Origin: Paramacrobiotus richtersi
Lineage: Eukaryota > Tardigrada > Eutardigrada > Parachela > Macrobiotidae
DNA: 34,175 bases
Assembly (NCBI GenBank): GCA_034698045.1
Contig: JAQGAU010000216.1
Span: forward strand, 1 to 34,175
Reading direction: 5' to 3'
The position numbers and the translations under genes are program-made. Shown here piece after piece: positions 21,101-32,919 of the stretch (position 1 is its first letter; the number at the start of each line of letters is the position of its first letter). The notes under the pieces are model-generated. The model was not told the origin of the DNA, ran no database searches, and saw nothing but the letters and a program-made list of their open reading frames with translations.

Positions 21101-24100
21101 ACCTTTAGGAGGAGATTCCCGGCATACTGTGCCAATCCCTTCTGCATGTTGTTCATCAGGGTCTTGATCAACACCACCTGCAATACCACAATTTTCACAC
21201 TTGAATGTCACTATTTTTGACGGTGTTCTTGATTCAGATATACAGATATTTATATTTTAAATATGATCGTTCGATTCCATGCTGTAACCTGACGCATGTA
21301 TTAATTTTAGAATTTTATATGTAATTTCATTATGTTTAGACGTGGCCGGTTACCTTGGAAAAACTTTTTCTCATTTTTTATAGTTTTATTCTGCGGTCAG
21401 TTTTCCATTTTTCTCCTTTATCAATTTTTTATCGACATTTAGTAGTCTCTGCAATAATTTTTAGTACCGTATACAGATACAGTCCGTACACTGTGTCGTA
21501 TTTAATACCGTCTGTACACTTGGTTCTGTTTTCAAGATTTACTATATATTTTCAATATTTTTTAATATTTAACATAAATGTTTTACTGTATTTTAGGATT
21601 TTAATTTATTTCCTATTTATTAGATTTTTGTTTATATACACATTTTTCTAATATGCTATTGTTTTTATTTCTTTTTTTATTACTTTTATTTATTTTTCGT
21701 TCATATTTATTTTTAAATACATTAACATATATTTGGAAGCAGTTTTTTTATCGTTATTGCACCTGTGTCGGCACGCCCCATTTCACATCCCCCGCCTTCT
21801 TAATATCTGCGTACAATCCGCGATGCCCGACCAGAATCATGACCAACTGAACCTCCAGTCCTTTCTTGTCAAAATGCATCCCAATCTCCTCGATAACCCG
21901 CCCAAAATCCGGGTGTTCCGAGTCAGCGTCATAACGGTACGGCTGCTGGATGCGCATACCGCGCGCTTGTCCCAACTCGGTGAATTTCCGCAGAAAATCG
22001 TCCAGCATCCGGATGTCCCGGAAATCAGCGAGAACGACCACGGACCAGGCTTCCAGCGGCATCGGGAGAACGAACTGGGTAGTACGAGTGTCCCAGACTC
22101 CTAAACAAAAAAATAAGTAAGAAAGACGAAAATTAATTACAAAAAATCAGACCTTAAATCCAGTTTAAATTAAGAATTAAAAACAATAAATTTACATTAT
22201 TAATCGAAACTGACTACAAATCGAACAAAAAATAAATCCGCAATAAACTGAATTCAAAAACCAAATCTTAAATCCATTTTAAACTAAAACTTACATTAAA
22301 ATAAATTTACATAAATAAATAAATTTAATAAAAAAAACAAATAACTTTAATAAAATAAATATTTTTTTATTTAAATAAATAATATTAACACAAACTGAAT
22401 AAAAACTAAATCCACAATAAACTGAATTCAAAAAATCGAAAATAAATCATGTTAAATAGAAAAAATTACCCCGAAAACAAAATTACTGATCTCAATAATA
22501 CTCAATACAAAATAAATAAAAATAAATTTACTTGAACCGATAAATGTCACTTTGAACTAAACGTGCAGTAAATAATCTTTAACAGCTCAATTCAATTTTT
22601 TTCCCGAAATTAACTGCAATCAAACGCCTTAAAAAATACCCCTAAGCCCGCCCTACGGCCTGTTTTTTTAAAGGTCACCAGACAAAATATAAGCTGTTCG
22701 TTCAGCTAAAAAGCAATCAAAATACGGTATTTCCGCCACACAGTTCTTACCCATTGATTCTTCAACATTCAGGACTTTCTCATTCCGCTGCCCGATTTTC
22801 GGAACGGGCAGGATGCGCCCGGTGACGGCCTGCATATCCTTGGACACCTGGATACCAAACTGCTGCATGTGCGCGCTGTTGTCGTAGCCCACCGCTTGCA
22901 GGCGGATGTCCTGGATCTGCTTTTTGCGCAATGGAGCTGCAGAGAAAATAATTATGCGACATAAATTATTACAAATTTCCATTTTTATTGTCACTAATTT
23001 AAATTGATATTTAATTGTAAAAAATCATAGCGAAAATATTAAAAAACTGTGATCAAAGGTCATGAAAATTCAACGGAAAATTTTATTAGAATGACAATAA
23101 ATTGTAAACTTAAATTGTAAATTTCTGTTGTATATTTCAAAATAAATTGTAAATTTTTGTGGATTTTAATGAATTTTTTATACATTTACAGCTGAACTTT
23201 TTGTTGAATTATCCATGAAGAAATATGACTAAAACAGAAACCTAACTCAAAATCAAACCAGTTTTTTCCTGGCACCAGCAAATTGGCTTTCTTCGTTTTT
23301 TTTAAATAACTTATTATATTTTTCCTGCTTTACGCAACCAAAACACTGGTCGTGATTTTTTGAATTTTTTATTTGAATAATATTTTCGCTGGTTTTCGGC
23401 AAGGAGTAAATTTTATTCTTTTTCATTTGTCTAAGTTTTTTAATTGATTTTTGGTTTGCTAATTTGACACATGCAAACGATACCTGGTTTGGCGCAGGCT
23501 CGGACCATCGTTGCGGTCTGCTGATCGGTCAGTTTGCGCTTGACCTTCTGTCCCTCAACCACCACACACAATTCGATCGGGAGAAAGCATTTGCTCGATG
23601 TCTGCAAAAATTGAGTTTAACTGCAGTATTTTACTATATTTCGATTTACCTAATTTTTTTTAAAAATTAACAAATTTTTCCTAATCTTCCTAATTATTTT
23701 TAAAATCGAAATGCAATAAACAAATTAATAAAACAAATTAAAAAAATTATCAAAATGTAGAAAAAATATTCACATATTTTTCCAAATAGGCAAAATCGAA
23801 ATTAAATCAACTCAATTAATTCCAGACAAACAAATCCAATTAAAACAGTAAACAAAATTACGAAAAAACTTTCATAACCATATTTCATAAATTAATAATC
23901 AAAACTTTCACTAAACGAATCAAAATACATATATAAAAAAATTTAATCGAGCATAATTTATTCAAAATCAGTGGTCAAATTAAATTAAATTAGAAATGAA
24001 AACAAATTAAAACACAATCTTCTAAATTATTTCACCTCAACCATAGGCAGACCCGGATATTTTAGCCGGTAATTATATTGCTGCAAAAAATAATCCGCCA

Positions 24101-27100
24101 CCAGCACCGTCTCGCCCTTCATATCAAACGCGCACTTCTCGGCCGTCTCCCGCGACAACTTGAATATTGTGTAGAAGCGGGTCTTCCCTTCTACAGACGT
24201 TTGCACCTAAACAAGCAACAACATAAATGACAAACCCACGTAATTTAAAAAAAAATAATACGCACAATATATAACTACACGTAGCCAAAAAATGACAATA
24301 ACAGTAAATAAAAAACAGTAAAAGGATTAAAAAAAATAAAATAAAAAGCAGAATTTATTCAGTAAACCGGTAAAACAGTTGAATGACCCATTATTACGTA
24401 AAACTTAATTATTTTTATTTGTAAATAAAATAAAAATAAAACAAGTACATAATATAACAAATAAATCAAAAAATAAATCAGAAATAACAGAAACGTTAAT
24501 TGAGTTGTTTCTCAATTCTCAGTATTGGATACCTGTAGTCCCTTGACGTCCGCCATCAACTGGCGCCGCTGCTGCTCGGATAGGTTGCGCAGGGGCGGGG
24601 CATCCGGGCGCAAACGAAGGATGGCCATCATCAGGTTATACAGAGGCATGTTCTCGTAGAACACGCAGTGGGCCACGTCCAGGTTCAGGGACATTTTGAA
24701 CTGACATGGACGAGCACTCTACATATACACAGAGACTTATTAATAAAGTAACACTAACGCGTGGCGCTAATTTTTTGTCCCTCTGCGCGTGGTTCCATAG
24801 CTCCCGCCACTGGTGTGCGATTTCCGTACTTGGAACGTATTTTTGTAGACAAACTATATGACTATAAATTCATCATGCAAAGTTCGTTTAAAAGTGCGAG
24901 ACAACGGTGGAAGAAATTTTTATTGAAATCGACCGAAACTGGATGATGTCCGAAGAACGAATTTAAAAAATTTCCGTTTTGCTTAATTTCGTGTACCATC
25001 CCTAGCCAAGGGTACGTTTGCAAATGCAATACAGTTCGAAAGAGCATTCTTTTCTCTATCAAACCGTATGCATCTCTGCGTCCTGCAATTAAATACTAAG
25101 CAAAGCTGTATGAAAACATCCACCCCGCCAGTTTGGAATTCTCGTGACGAACCCAGCCGCGACTGGTTAGCTCACTGATTTCTGGTCGGTTGTCATCATT
25201 CCGAGCTGTTTTAATTTTCTCGCATACTCCATCCACTAATGTATTGAAATTAGGCAGACAGACCCATTTTATATCGCCCACACGAAAGCAATATTATTTG
25301 CTCCGAGGACAGATAAGTTGTCAAATAATAAAAGTAATAAATTATGGAAATAGTGCCAAAAGGTCTGGCTTATTTGTAAGTTCCCGTCAACAAACCAATC
25401 TGTATCTGGCATATACAACGAAACACGGACATTTGTTTGTCGTAATGATGAAAAGACGCACGCCGAATTCTTTAAATGCCAGGGGAGCGGCGTGACCTTT
25501 CATCTTCAGGGCGCGGGACACGAAACAAAATCACCAGCTTTTGTTAGGGCTGCGTCCCACCTGACCTTCGTAATTTACCCGAATTGTTAAACACTGCTTT
25601 TGAAGAGATTGAACTGCCCTTCAAAATGAACCATCGTAAGATGGTGAGCGACTACTGGCGCTGCAGATATTAAGTGCGAAACCTTGGGACAAAATTTAAG
25701 CGCCACCCGGTAGGCATACATGCATTACAAACCAACATATCGAGTAATTTAATATTTATTTTACTCGTTAGAAATTGAAATAAATAGTTCTCTATAATAC
25801 AAAAAAAATGAACTAAAATATAAAAATAACAATAAAATAATATTTCAATTATATATAAAGTATTCTTATAAGATAAAAATATTAAAACATACGTGTACGG
25901 ACCGGTGTACGTATACTTGTTACAATCAATACAGAAGCTGCGTATTACATTATTATTTGTTAGATTGTTAAATTTTTACGGTTATTGGTTTACTGTACGA
26001 TTTCTGTTTTTGCGACGAAAATTCAGTGATCTTGTAGATAATAATTAAAAAACCTCAGCTGCCATAAAACATTACACTTATCAAAGGAATAAACCAAAAA
26101 ACTTAAATAAAAATGAATTGCGATATGTAATAAAATCCATGGTAAAACGGGAACTTCTAAATAATTTTCGATTAATAATTTTAATTAATTCTCCGATAAT
26201 TTTTTAAAACTTACTGCATAAAATCCCAGCCAGGTAATGCGGCCCTCGCCCAAGGCGAAAGCATTGTGGTTGAAGGAATAATACGAACGTCCAACCGGCA
26301 CGTTTTTATTAACGGCCAGGGCTGCTTCGCGCAGCACTGTGTTGACGCACGAAATCACGTGAACTGGCAATTCGGAAATGCGCCCTTCCATCGCATCCTT
26401 CAGCACGCTCCTTGAAAAAAAATAATTGTTCTGCTTAAGAGTTTTCGCAACCAATTACAATTTTTTTTAATCAGGTAATTAATTTAAACATTTTTCAGTT
26501 TTGTTCAATTGGGAGACATTAAATACAGCAGATAAGCCGATTAAAGTTTCTTCTGGAACCGCACATTTCAAAACTTTTTAAACAGCAAAATTAAAATTAA
26601 AACAGTCAACCTATGAAAAAACTACGATAATAAAACACCAATTAACAATAAGCTCTAAAGAATACAAGGAATAAAAGACCAGAATTACGACTATCTGCGA
26701 AACTCCTGCAAATTATTACTTTTAAAGGATGAAATTTTTAACAGCAGAATTTTTTTACATTAAAGAATAACTTTCAAAAAGTATTGAAAAAACCGGAAAC
26801 ATTATACGCAAAAATTCGAAATTACGATGGCGGAGTTTCCAGAAGAAGAATTAATAAAAAATAAACGCATTATTAATAAAATCAATATTGCAGGAATTCT
26901 CGGAAGATAAAATCAGTAAAAAATTAAAGAATCGCTAAGAAAAAATTAATAAAAAATAAAGCGGTAAAACAAGAAAATAAAAAAATGTGTACAATTACCA
27001 CATAAAAATTGTAAAAGCCTCCACAAAACAATCCTGATCCATACAAAAGTGAAAGCTTACCAGGCAATGCGCAGCGGATTGCACGCCTGAAAGATGACCC

Positions 27101-28445
27101 GAACAGTGGCGCGTCGGTTCGGTCCATCCCGGGGCAGCACCACGTCCACCTCCAGATTGCGATCACACCGTTTGACTGCCACAGCGTTGGGGTTGTCCAG
27201 CTCCACCACGGAGAAGAGATTGCTCTCTCCGTCAAACACTGGCAGCTTCCCACGGAACAACGCATTCTTCTCCTAGAATGCACAACATTATACGTTTTCA
27301 CCATATTATTCGATTATTATTATCAAAACGGCAAGGTACGAATTGGCCTATCGGTGACGTCACTTCCGATTAACAACCCAACAACGAAATACTTACCGGA
27401 ATTGCAAGTGAAATTAACTGAAAATTACCAAATTAAACTGAAATATACTGAATTGAATTAGAAATTAAACTGAACAAGATTAATATAGAATAATTTCGAT
27501 ATAATTAGAATTAAGTAAAGGTTACTAAATTAAACTGAAGTAAAAAAATATTAAAACTGACTAAAATTAACATAAAATAAATTCGATAGAAACAAACCTA
27601 ACTGCAATTTATTAAATTAAACTGAATTTTACTGAGTTAAACAGATATTAAAACAGAACAAAATTAATGTAAAATATATTCAAGGTAAAGATCCACTCCC
27701 TATGTATTTTAGCACTAAATTCAGATTAAATGAAATAAAACGAAATTTGAAAAAAGATAAATGAGTCAACAGTTAACTGATAAATATTAACGGAAAATGA
27801 ATCACAATTAATAAAAATGATAAAAAATAGAGAAACAATCAACAAAACTATAATCACAATAAATCAAGTTCCTAAAACGAATCAAGTTCTGCATGATCAA
27901 ATCGGTAGATTAAACAAATCGGAAATTTGTTTAGTTAAAATTAATCAAAAAATAAATATCAAATAAAAATGGTTAGAAATAGACAAGCAAACAACAAAGT
28001 CATAATTCCAGTAATTGAACCGCATAAAATTTTGGGTGATCAAAATGGTTAGTCAAGAAATCGGAGATTAATTTAGTTAGAATAACAGAAAACAAATACC
28101 AATAAAAAATAGACAAATAACAATTCCAGTTAATCAAGTGCATACAGTACTTCACTATACCTCGATCAGTTGTGCAATGGCGCGTCGGCGCGTCTCCTTC
28201 AGGACAGGCTTATCCAGGACAACCAGTTCCGGTTTGACGTCCAGTTTCTGGAGGTCATCCGCCAGGTCACGGGGTCGGTCCCCGCCGCCGGTCTCGCGAC
28301 GAGGATAGGCCAGACGCTGCATGTCGACATGGTAATGGTAGAAAAACCCCTCATTGGGCAGGTCCAGGGAAAAGTGATTGGCCAGCAGGCGGATGGGCCG
28401 GCCTAGGGTGCCCGTGTTGGGCCGGTTCACCGAGATCATCTCCAT
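18131..28445 (-). CDS. AGO: Argonaute protein, slicer-type, 14 exons
   Basis: Small-RNA-guided silencing effector. Exons in transcript order: 28161-28445, 27061-27272, 26215-26410, 24533-24718, 24036-24206, 23484-23601, 22751-22936, 21763-22100, 21013-21177, 20434-20733, 19711-19879, 19456-19529, 18795-19000, 18131-18245; 2721 bases, 906 aa, normal Argonaute size. Domains: N ([19 protein letters not shown], exons 1-2), L1 ([14 protein letters not shown]), PAZ (exons 4-6), L2 and MID (exons 7-8; pocket-like GLYADIKK and GVPTQ), PIWI (exons 9-14). The DEDH tetrad is present: Asp in GADVTHP (about 627), Glu in TQEIITN (678), Asp in YRDGVSEGQ (710), His in SRPAHYH (807). The C-terminus LKGLYFA is Argonaute-like. 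All joins fit in phase. An acceptor-like CTTTCAG just before the ATG suggests a 5' UTR intron. Introns are very AT-rich. Whether it works with miRNA or siRNA cannot be told from this. Confidence 0.96.
20255..20356. repeat. 34-bp tandem repeat, three units, in Argonaute intron 10
   Basis: Units at 20255-20288, 20289-20322 and 20323-20356 each begin AATATTYACTGTYTWTAA and then run through an ATTTATTATT-like half. A partial unit precedes them (about 20235-20254). Units 1 and 2 are most alike; unit 3 is more diverged. Confidence 0.8.
20796..20842. repeat. AAT-rich simple repeat
   Basis: Imperfect AAT/ATAAT repeat in Argonaute intron 9. Confidence 0.6.
22233..22434. repeat. Direct repeat pair in Argonaute intron 7
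   Basis: A 27-base word (AAATCCRCAATAAACTGAAT followed by TCAAAAA) occurs at about 22234-22260 and 22408-22434 with one difference. A second related pair (CTTAAATCCAGTTTAAATTAA-like) lies nearby, suggesting an old local duplication with a period of about 175 bases. Confidence 0.55.
24757..25710. mobile_element. TIR-bounded DNA transposon remnant with TA flanks, in Argonaute intron 3
   Basis: Left end 24757-24781 and right end 25686-25710 are inverted copies of each other: GTGGCGCTAATTTTTTGTCC versus GTGGCGCTTAAATTTTGTCC, followed by C, 18 of 21 identical over the core. Four outer bases match partly. TA dinucleotides flank both ends (24755-24756 and 25711-25712), as expected for a Tc1/mariner-type target duplication. 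The 954-base interior is less AT-rich than the intron around it. It holds minus-strand frames (for example 25096-25281), but I found no D,D34D/E transposase motif, so it is probably non-autonomous or decayed. Its left end lies 38 bases upstream of the exon 4 acceptor. Confidence 0.65.
27431..27626. repeat. Recurring 12-base word in Argonaute intron 1
   Basis: AATTAAACTGAA occurs at 27431, 27463, 27528 and 27615 in an AT-rich degenerate repeat field. On the transcribed-gene strand it reads TTCAGTTTAATT, which contains an acceptor-like TTCAG. Confidence 0.6.
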
Positions 28446-29362
28446 TTTTACTGAAAGACGGAGTCACTGAAAGGCGATCCATACAGTACCAGAAAAATGC
28501 AAAACAGTTATGCAATTTAATTTCAATTTCAAATAAATAAAGTTTACAATTAACATCACTGTCTAGTTAATTAGTACAGAAAACCTACTACTGATACAGT
28601 GTGTAGTAACAATAATGTTGACACATTTTGAAAAATTGTGAAAAATGTAACAATTTAATATTAACAGTAATTTATTTTTTATTACACTTGTACAATCATT
28701 TTCGATTTATTTGCTTATCCAATGTTAGTAAAAAAAGATGATATTAATTCCTCCTTTTTTACATCATTATTATATAATTATAGGAAAATAATATACCATT
28801 TAAGAATTAGTGCAGTTTCCGAAAGTTCCCAAGCAGGTTTTGTCAGTTTATGGTCAACCCACTACTTGTGTGCATACTTCAAAGTATCACTCCAACGCTG
28901 TTTTTTGTTGAGAAATCGGTAAAAGGTTGTTTTTGAAACTGAAGAAAGCAGATCTACTTGTTCTGTATTCCACCGGGAAAATATGCGCTGTAATATAATT
29001 AGTTTTATTTTAACTACTTCTCATGCTAACAGGAAAAGTTTTTATTTGATTTTGGGAATTTTCACGGTGTCGACATTGCTGTTGGGGTATCGCGTCGCCG
29101 GATGAAACTTTTAGCCTAAACGTCCGTATCTGCGTATACACTTTAACGGTTAAAGTTTAATCAACACTCTTCTATATTCTGCACTATTTTATTTTATTGT
29201 TATAATCTTATTATCTGTTTTTGTCTCTTTTCCGTTGAAAAATTCATACAGGCACGTTGACACGTACAGTACAGTACCACAGTTTTACTAGTTTCCATAA
29301 TCATCGCAATGATCGCAAAACTCGTGAGTTATTAACTCAAACATTCAGACTTGCATCCCAAC
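28446..29362. other. Upstream region of the Argonaute gene
   Basis: No gene or clear TATA box on the minus strand was recognised. It probably holds the Argonaute promoter and a 5' UTR exon. Confidence 0.35.
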
Positions 29363-29536
29363 ATGACACAAGCAGAGAATAAACCTTTCGAACTCAGCTC
29401 TACTGTTCAACGGCGTAACCACTACGAGCTGGAATTTGAAAATTCCCGGTTTGCCGGTATAACGGTACACGTCGCCATGTTCGATCGAATCGAATCAACC
29501 AAGATTCAAGAAGACTCGAAAAGAAAATTTGACTTG
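29363..29536 (+). CDS. First exon of an unfinished gene, possibly TPRKB/Cgi121-like
   Basis: An ATG at 29363 opens 58 codons that end exactly at a perfect GTAAGT donor (29537). The peptide centre, FENSRFAGITVHVAMFDRIE, resembles the beta-strand and 'LF..V.N' region at the N-terminus of the KEOPS subunit TPRKB/Cgi121, but the match is short. Phase-0 continuations exist: a frame open from about 29639 to 29933, and another from an acceptor near 29650 to a stop near 29795. I could not choose between them and neither clearly continues the family. An AATAAA at 30098-30103 may close the transcript. The exon is fairly likely; the family name is tentative. Confidence 0.4.
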
Positions 29537-30552
29537 GTAAGTTGTAACGCACTGCAAGCATGCAAAGTACCACAAAATCCATTACTCCACAACGAAAACC
29601 GAACAAGACGCCAATAAGGCAATATAGTTCACGTTGTTAACAATACTCAGCTACAGTCACCACTGTTCAAAAAGCAAAGACTACAGAGTTTAAGGCTTCA
29701 GGAACGCTGCAGTCAGCCAGAGCAGTTCCTGTTCAAAAGCACGCAGTTTCTAGCAAGACTTACCTATTCAGTGTGTCTCCAGCTTTCCAGTTAACGACAA
29801 GCAACACAGGAAGAAAAGCACTTCAAACCAACAAAAAAACAACGGAGTTTTGTAGCTGCAAGCAACCGGGGAAACTGGGAAGAAACCGTCCACAATTCGA
29901 CTGCGCAGCGAATGATCAGTGCGTCAGCGATTAATCTGTGACAGCTCAAGTGACTCCATCCACAATGCTACATGATACGGAGCATGTCAAAGCCTGCACT
30001 GGGTCATAGTTGCGGGGCAACGAGATCATGTTTACCGCATCGCCTTTGTTCTTCAATTATCGAAATGCTCCAAAATCTATGTAAAATGTTGCTACGCAAT
30101 AAAGTGAATACGCGCCAGCACAGTGCAGAAAAAGCTGCAGAGTGATTCGACAACGGACGGTTTTGATTGGTCAACACTGTATTGAAAGTTTACTCGATAT
30201 TGAAGTACATTTAGCGCGGTACACAAATTTTCGGGTTTGTACGATATATTTTATTGCGTAATATTGCATTTGCAGTGTTTGCAGCTTCGCTTGGCTTCTT
30301 TTGTAACTTTTAGAACTTCGGTTATCTGTTCCCTAACGTTTTGATTTTTGGGACTTTTTGGACTGTTCTCTCGTTCTACAAGGTACGAAATCAGATCAGA
30401 TTTTCGGATAAAGTGTCAAAAGCAATTTGTCGGGTTCTGCATGATTTAAGAATATTAAAAAACAATAAGAAAAAACAGAGCAGAACAGTAACAAAAAAAC
30501 TAGTAATTCAGAAACCCGTTTTCTTGTTGTTTGAACATTTTGTTTTAGCGAC
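29537..30552. other. Region between the TPRKB-like exon and the orphan gene
   Basis: Less AT-rich to about 30130, with an unassigned open frame (plus, about 29639-29933) rich in Lys, Thr and Ser. A candidate 5' UTR intron of the orphan gene runs from a GTACGA donor at 30383 to an acceptor ending at 30548. Confidence 0.35.
30098..30103 (+). terminator. Candidate poly(A) signal
   Basis: AATAAA, about 165 bases after the end of the unassigned open frame at 29933. Confidence 0.3.
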
Positions 30553-32080
30553 ATGGATCTAACCAAACTGCTAAGCAAGGACGTTGGTGATTTACTGACA
30601 AAGTACGCGGCTGCCACCGGCACAACAACGGACGAGGTTTTCGGTGCCATGATGGGAGCCATGCAGCCGTTACTCACCGGTGTCAGCATTCAGTTGAGTT
30701 TCTCTGGTAGCAGGACCAGACTAAATGTTTTGCATGTCGATCCAGTTATAACGGAGTAACCGCAAATCCGCAACTAAGTAGTAACGTACGCTTCACGCAT
30801 CAGATGACCTCTTGTACTTTGTTATGTAGCCGGATGTGCACTCTTTCAAAATTTAATATGCTTAAAGTTGACCTTTTCGAAAAGTAGTCATTTCTTCGAC
30901 GTATTACTTATATTTGTACTGAAAGGCGCTAACGACAGGACTTTTGACTGTATATACTAACGGCGGGCGATAAAGTCGTCAAGAGCGATCTGAACATTGT
31001 CGCCCCAGATAACACCGGAAATGCGGGAAAGTGCGCGGTTCGGTTACAAGAGATTCGCAACAATGTCCTGGATCCGAAGAAGTAAGCTGTTACGATAAGG
31101 ACCCGCTTATTTCAGTTTGTAAATGAACGCTTAGAGGCGCAAGATCCTACAGCAGGCTTTATCAGTTCAAGGGGGTTCTTTTGCCCGTTCGAAATCGTCC
31201 ATTATTTCTGCCACTTTGCAGCCCTCGCGAGGCGCCTCTGTGACAGTCTTAGGAACAGCAAATCAGATTTTAGTAATAACTTTAAGAATAAATACGAATA
31301 CTAAATTTAAGAGTAGTCCAGACTTCCTTTGGTTTACATAATAGGTGACCTTTCGAAGCCTGTAAAAGGGTGTGAAGCGGTATGAGTTCCAACGTCAGTA
31401 TAACTGATTCTACCAGCTCGTTTGTATCACTTTGCCAATGATCCTGCAGTTTATCACTGATTTCTGCACAAAAATCATAAGGTCAATCTTTCGTACTTGG
31501 ATTCCTAGAAAATTAGAACAGATCGGCAAAAAGACCAGTAAACTGCAAACTACAGATTCCTTTTCCGTACTAGTCTTTACGTTTCTTTAGAGCGAAACAA
31601 CTGGTGGAATCGGGTGCCAGGCGTGTAGAAACCGATCCCGTATCCGGCAAACAGGTAGATCATTCCAACATTCTCAGATTACTATGCTAAAACCCCTCGA
31701 ACTCCATTAAGCATAAATATAACGTTCTTTGAAACTTTACGCCTACTACATTCACATTCTTGCGTCTTAATCTGCAGAAAGCCAACTTTGATGACAAGAC
31801 CACCGACGCTCTATTCGTTCTCAAACAAGAAAGCCTGAAAGACGTGGTAATTATAAAGAACCAAGAGCTGGATGGAAACTATCTCCTCATCGGAGGAAAC
31901 CGGCCCGCTCCCAGTCAGCCGAAAAAGTCAAAGAAACAACGGGAAAGCGACGTAAAGGTCATCAAGGAGGCGGAGAACGTATTTGCCAACATGTTTAGCA
32001 ATATGTTGAATATTCAGCAGAAGACATTCCGGGTGACACCCGAGGCGGAGAAGAAGTTTAAAGATGCTCTTGGAAAGTAA
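30553..32080 (+). CDS. Uncharacterised four-exon gene between the two Argonautes
   Basis: Exons 30553-30679, 30976-31081, 31591-31654 and 31778-32080 join in phase to 600 bases, 199 aa. I do not recognise the family. The N-terminal 40 residues look helical (LLSKDVGDLLTKYAAATGTT). The middle (VVKSDLNIVAP, then CAVRLQEIRNNVLDPKKAKQ) leads to a section ending DALFVLKQESLKDVVIIKN and DGNYLLIGG. A Lys-rich linker and a charged helical C-terminus (VFANMFSNMLNIQQKTFRVT) follow. There is no signal peptide or membrane segment, so a soluble cytosolic or nuclear protein is likely. Intron 1 has a perfect TACTAAC branch site (30955-30961) shortly before the acceptor. An alternative exon 1 donor (GTAGCA, near 30709) is also in phase and would add ten residues. 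An acceptor sits four bases before the ATG. Confidence 0.68.
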
Positions 32081-32593
32081 AGGGTTGAAGTACTGAGCGA
32101 TTCACATTTATGAGAATTGACATTTACTACCGAAGCGCGAGTGATCCATAGTGTACTTGTTTTGTAACGACAGTTCTCCTTGTTATTGCTTACCTCATTA
32201 TTTATTTATGTTTGTGCTACTTCCCGCTAAACAATGTGCGCAAGCAGAATTAATATGACATCAAAATTAATTGTCATTCTTACTAAAATACTTTTATTTT
32301 TACCTGTTGATTGTTTGTGTGCATTTTGCCATGCTGAAAAATTCAAAACGATGAAAGTTTCTCAAACTCAAAGCTTGGGTATTAATAAGTTTCGCGGTAT
32401 TCGGTTGCCATAATTAATAGCGATTTAAATAAATTCACGAGAGATCAAATCAAAATATCATTAAATAAAAGATTCTGCTTCGGAAAAGATCGCATTTTCT
32501 ACAGTCTGTGCGCAGGATTAACCGAGAACAATATGTTGCACAAAAATTTGACTGATAACGGTATTTCGCAAAAAACTCGAAACAGTCAGATAA
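32081..32593. other. 3' region of the orphan gene
   Basis: AT-rich, no coding potential recognised. Candidate AATAAA signals at 32428-32433 and 32464-32469, and an ATTATTTATTTA stretch near 32198. Confidence 0.4.
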
Positions 32594-32919
32594 CTAGTCG
32601 ATCCTGGCAACGGTCGGGTAGTTTGACCAGTGTCCTCCCAGTTGCGAATGGTAACCGCCACCCAGTGTGGCAGTGCCGTTGATATTTCCAGATCGTACCG
32701 TACAACAACAGAGCACTGGACAGGTCAACTTTAGTGCACCGATATCGAAGATCGACTGGATAAGATCTCTGATGGATTTCTCCAAGTTTCCACGAATTCT
32801 GACTGCCTGTCACTTCCTTGTCCTCTGTCTCTTTCTCCATTTTTTTGAGCGCTAGTTTTCACTTCCTCAATAACATTACTGGACGTTTGAGTGCAGCTGC
32901 GACTCCAGTTTTCCGGCAT
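32594..32919 (-). CDS. Possible two-exon small gene
   Basis: Exon 1 is 32863-32919 (ATG at 32919; 19 codons, ends VIEE at a GTGAAA donor). Exon 2 is 32594-32806, entered in the same phase after ...GTGACAG. The 56-base intron matches the size of other short introns here. The joined 89-aa protein has an amphipathic stretch starting right at the junction (NLEKSIRDLIQSIFDIGALK), a Cys cluster (CPVLCCC) and a Gly/Tyr/His-rich end (GGGYHSQLGGHW). No family is recognised. The support is the reading-phase match and the raised GC compared with surroundings. Confidence 0.35.

Noticed and set aside
25096-25281. Minus-strand frame inside the TIR element as a transposase
   Set aside because: No helix-turn-helix or D,D34D/E pattern could be recognised in its 61 residues.
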